64,000 nucleotides of DNA, taken from contig NZ_MAUE01000017.1 in NCBI RefSeq assembly GCF_001702265.1, forward strand, positions 62,001 to 126,000, in the 5' to 3' direction. This DNA comes from Pseudomonas aylmerensis. Lineage in GTDB: Bacteria; Pseudomonadota; Gammaproteobacteria; Pseudomonadales; Pseudomonadaceae. The notes beneath the pieces were generated by a model, which was not told the origin of the DNA, searched no databases, and was given only the letters and a program-made list of their open reading frames with translations. The translations under genes were made by a program, and so were the position numbers. The first letter of the stretch is position 1, and each line of letters begins with the position of its first letter. Positions 62,622-64,000 of this stretch are shown piece after piece.

Positions 62622-63983
62622 TCAGAGAGGTTTGCTGATGGCTGCGCCCACGTGCACAGCGCCGGGCGAGGCCAGTACGGCGGACGGTGAGGTCTTGGCA
62701 AAGAACACCAGGATTGCGGCGAGCACTGATGTGCCTGCCAGGCCATAGAGGCCGCCCTGGATCGAGCCTGTGGTCTGTTCGAGGAAGCCGAAGGTGGTCG
62801 GTGCGACGAAGCCCCCAAGGTTGCCGATGGAGTTGATCAGCGCGATCACGGCTGCAGCGATGCGCACATCCAGATAACCCTGGGGGATCGGCCAGAACAG
62901 CGAAGACGCCGACTTGAAACCGATGGCCGCAAAGCAGATCGCCACGAAGGCGAAGATCGGCCCGCCGGTGGTGGACATGAACATGCCGGCAGCGGCAATC
63001 AACAGCGCGGCCGCGACCCAGGCCTGCTGGAACTTGAACTTGCTCGACAGCGAAGCGAACGCGTACATGGCGATGATCGAGATCAGCCACGGGATCGAGT
63101 TGAAGAAGCCGACCTGCACATCGCTCAAGTCGCCCATCTTCTTGATGATGCTCGGCAGCCAGAACGTCGCGGCGTAGATGGTCAGCTGGATGCAGAAGTA
63201 CAACGCGCAGAACAGCAGGATCTGGCGATCCTTGAGCAGCTTGCCGAGCGTCGGCTTGACCGTGGTCAGGGCTTCACGCTCGCGCTGTTCCTGATCGATG
63301 GCGCCGACCAGTGCGTCCTGTTCTTCGCGGGTCATCCATTTGGCGTCGTGGGGGTTGGAGTCGAGCCAGAACCACACGAAGAACCCCAGCGCCACGGAGG
63401 CCAGGCCTTCGATGGCGAACATCCATTGCCAGCCGTGGAAGCCGAACCCTTCGATCTGCAGCAGCGCGCCGGAGAGCGGGCCCGAGATCAGCGAGGCCAC
63501 CGCCGAGCCGCTGAGGAAAATCGCGATGGCTTTACCGCGCTCCACACCCGGCAGCCAGCGCGTGAAGTAGTAGATCACCCCAGGAAAGAACCCGGCCTCG
63601 GCCACGCCCAGCAAAAAGCGCAGGATGTAGAACTGGGTTTCGTTCTGGATGAACGCCATCAGCGTGGCGACGATGCCCCAGGTGAACATGATGCGGGTCA
63701 GCCAGATGCGCGCGCCGACCTTCTGCAGCAGCATGTTGGAGGGCACTTCGAAGAGCGCGTAGCCGATGAAGAACAACCCGGCACCCAGGCCGTAGGCCGC
63801 AGCGCCGATGCCGAGGTCGTGCTCCATGTGCGTGCGCACGAAACCGATGTTGACCCGGTCGATGTAGTTGAGGATGAACATGATCACGAACAGTGGGAGC
63901 ACGTGGCCCTTCACTTTGCTCACGGCGCGCGCGAGGACCGAATCACTTTCTGGAGCGGCAGATGCATGGCTTGAATTGTTCAC
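62622..63983 (-). CDS. Glucarate MFS transporter (GudP-like)
   Basis: A 453-residue anion:cation symporter family carrier with about 12 membrane segments. [20 protein letters not shown] near residue 36 is the ACS helix-1 motif, and the loop region [11 protein letters not shown] is loop 2-3. [22 protein letters not shown] lies in helix 5. It is the first gene of the gudP-gudD unit and imports glucarate or galactarate. The start is GTG at 63983, near the right edge of the window, with GGGGAG 13 bases before it. The promoter region lies outside the window. Confidence 0.92.
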   Translation of the reverse strand: MNNSSHASAAPESDSVLARAVSKVKGHVLPLFVIMFILNYIDRVNIGFVRTHMEHDLGIGAAAYGLGAGLFFIGYALFEVPSNMLLQKVGARIWLTRIMFTWGIVATLMAFIQNETQFYILRFLLGVAEAGFFPGVIYYFTRWLPGVERGKAIAIFLSGSAVASLISGPLSGALLQIEGFGFHGWQWMFAIEGLASVALGFFVWFWLDSNPHDAKWMTREEQDALVGAIDQEQREREALTTVKPTLGKLLKDRQILLFCALYFCIQLTIYAATFWLPSIIKKMGDLSDVQVGFFNSIPWLISIIAMYAFASLSSKFKFQQAWVAAALLIAAAGMFMSTTGGPIFAFVAICFAAIGFKSASSLFWPIPQGYLDVRIAAAVIALINSIGNLGGFVAPTTFGFLEQTTGSIQGGLYGLAGTSVLAAILVFFAKTSPSAVLASPGAVHVGAAISKPL

Positions 63984-64000
63984 AATTCAAAACTCCCCCT

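Overview
The window reads as a chromosomal segment of a Pseudomonas of the fluorescens group. This rests on the gene families (IbpA-type heat-shock protein with an RNA thermometer leader, DUF6124 and DUF2986 small proteins, glucarate dehydratase with its transporter, SfnB-like oxidoreductase), the high GC of most genes, and abundant REP/REPIN repeats with the GTGGGAGC and GTGGTGAGCGGG signatures. No rRNA, tRNA, CRISPR array or intact transposase gene was seen.

Layout. 1-12.7 kb: a response regulator cut by the window edge, an EAL protein with a degenerate receiver (a Roc-like pair), and two giant tandem YadA-type trimeric autotransporter adhesins that share an upstream sequence motif. 12.8-17.2 kb: a WYL-type regulator, a 44-residue membrane peptide, a small heat-shock gene behind a sigma-32-like promoter and ROSE-like thermometer, and a GntR-controlled catabolic cluster whose transporter runs to 18.7 kb. 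18.8-27.7 kb: a two-partner-secretion locus made of a lipoprotein hydrolase, a TpsB transporter that carries a second porin-like beta barrel at its C terminus, a TpsA adhesin rich in N-X-S/T sequons, and an HMW1C-like cytoplasmic N-glycosyltransferase. The last three are tightly spaced or overlapping. 27.7-36 kb: regulators, two efflux pumps, a secreted nuclease and an isochorismatase-fold protein, interrupted by two arrays of large palindromic repeats. 36-41.3 kb: a YeeE-type transporter, DUF2986, a secreted esterase-like hydrolase, MsrA and several hypothetical genes.

41.7-45.6 kb is an AT-rich island with an OLD-like ATPase/nuclease and a NACHT NTPase. The NACHT gene is bracketed by two copies of a palindromic repeat, and both proteins fit a phage-defence island. 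45.9-47.5 kb holds small hypothetical genes, one preceded by a long inverted-repeat leader. 47.7-58.3 kb is one metabolic cluster of two divergent transcription units around a LysR gene: RidA, quinone oxidoreductase, an AroQ-like protein and a flavin monooxygenase on one side; a fused permease-ATPase, PhyH dioxygenase, binding protein, class II aldolase, DUF1028 and an M20 deacylase on the other. It probably imports and breaks down an N-substituted amino-acid-like compound. 58.3-64 kb contains a 136-bp-period REPIN array, an SfnB-like flavoprotein, a HigBA-type toxin-antitoxin pair, and the glucarate dehydratase and transporter genes.

The most unusual items are the TpsB-porin fusion in a glyco-adhesin locus, the shared motif before the twin adhesins, the NACHT/OLD island, and the duplicated gene ends inside the repeat array after the glycosyltransferase. 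All functional calls are by reading the sequence; no database search was possible.
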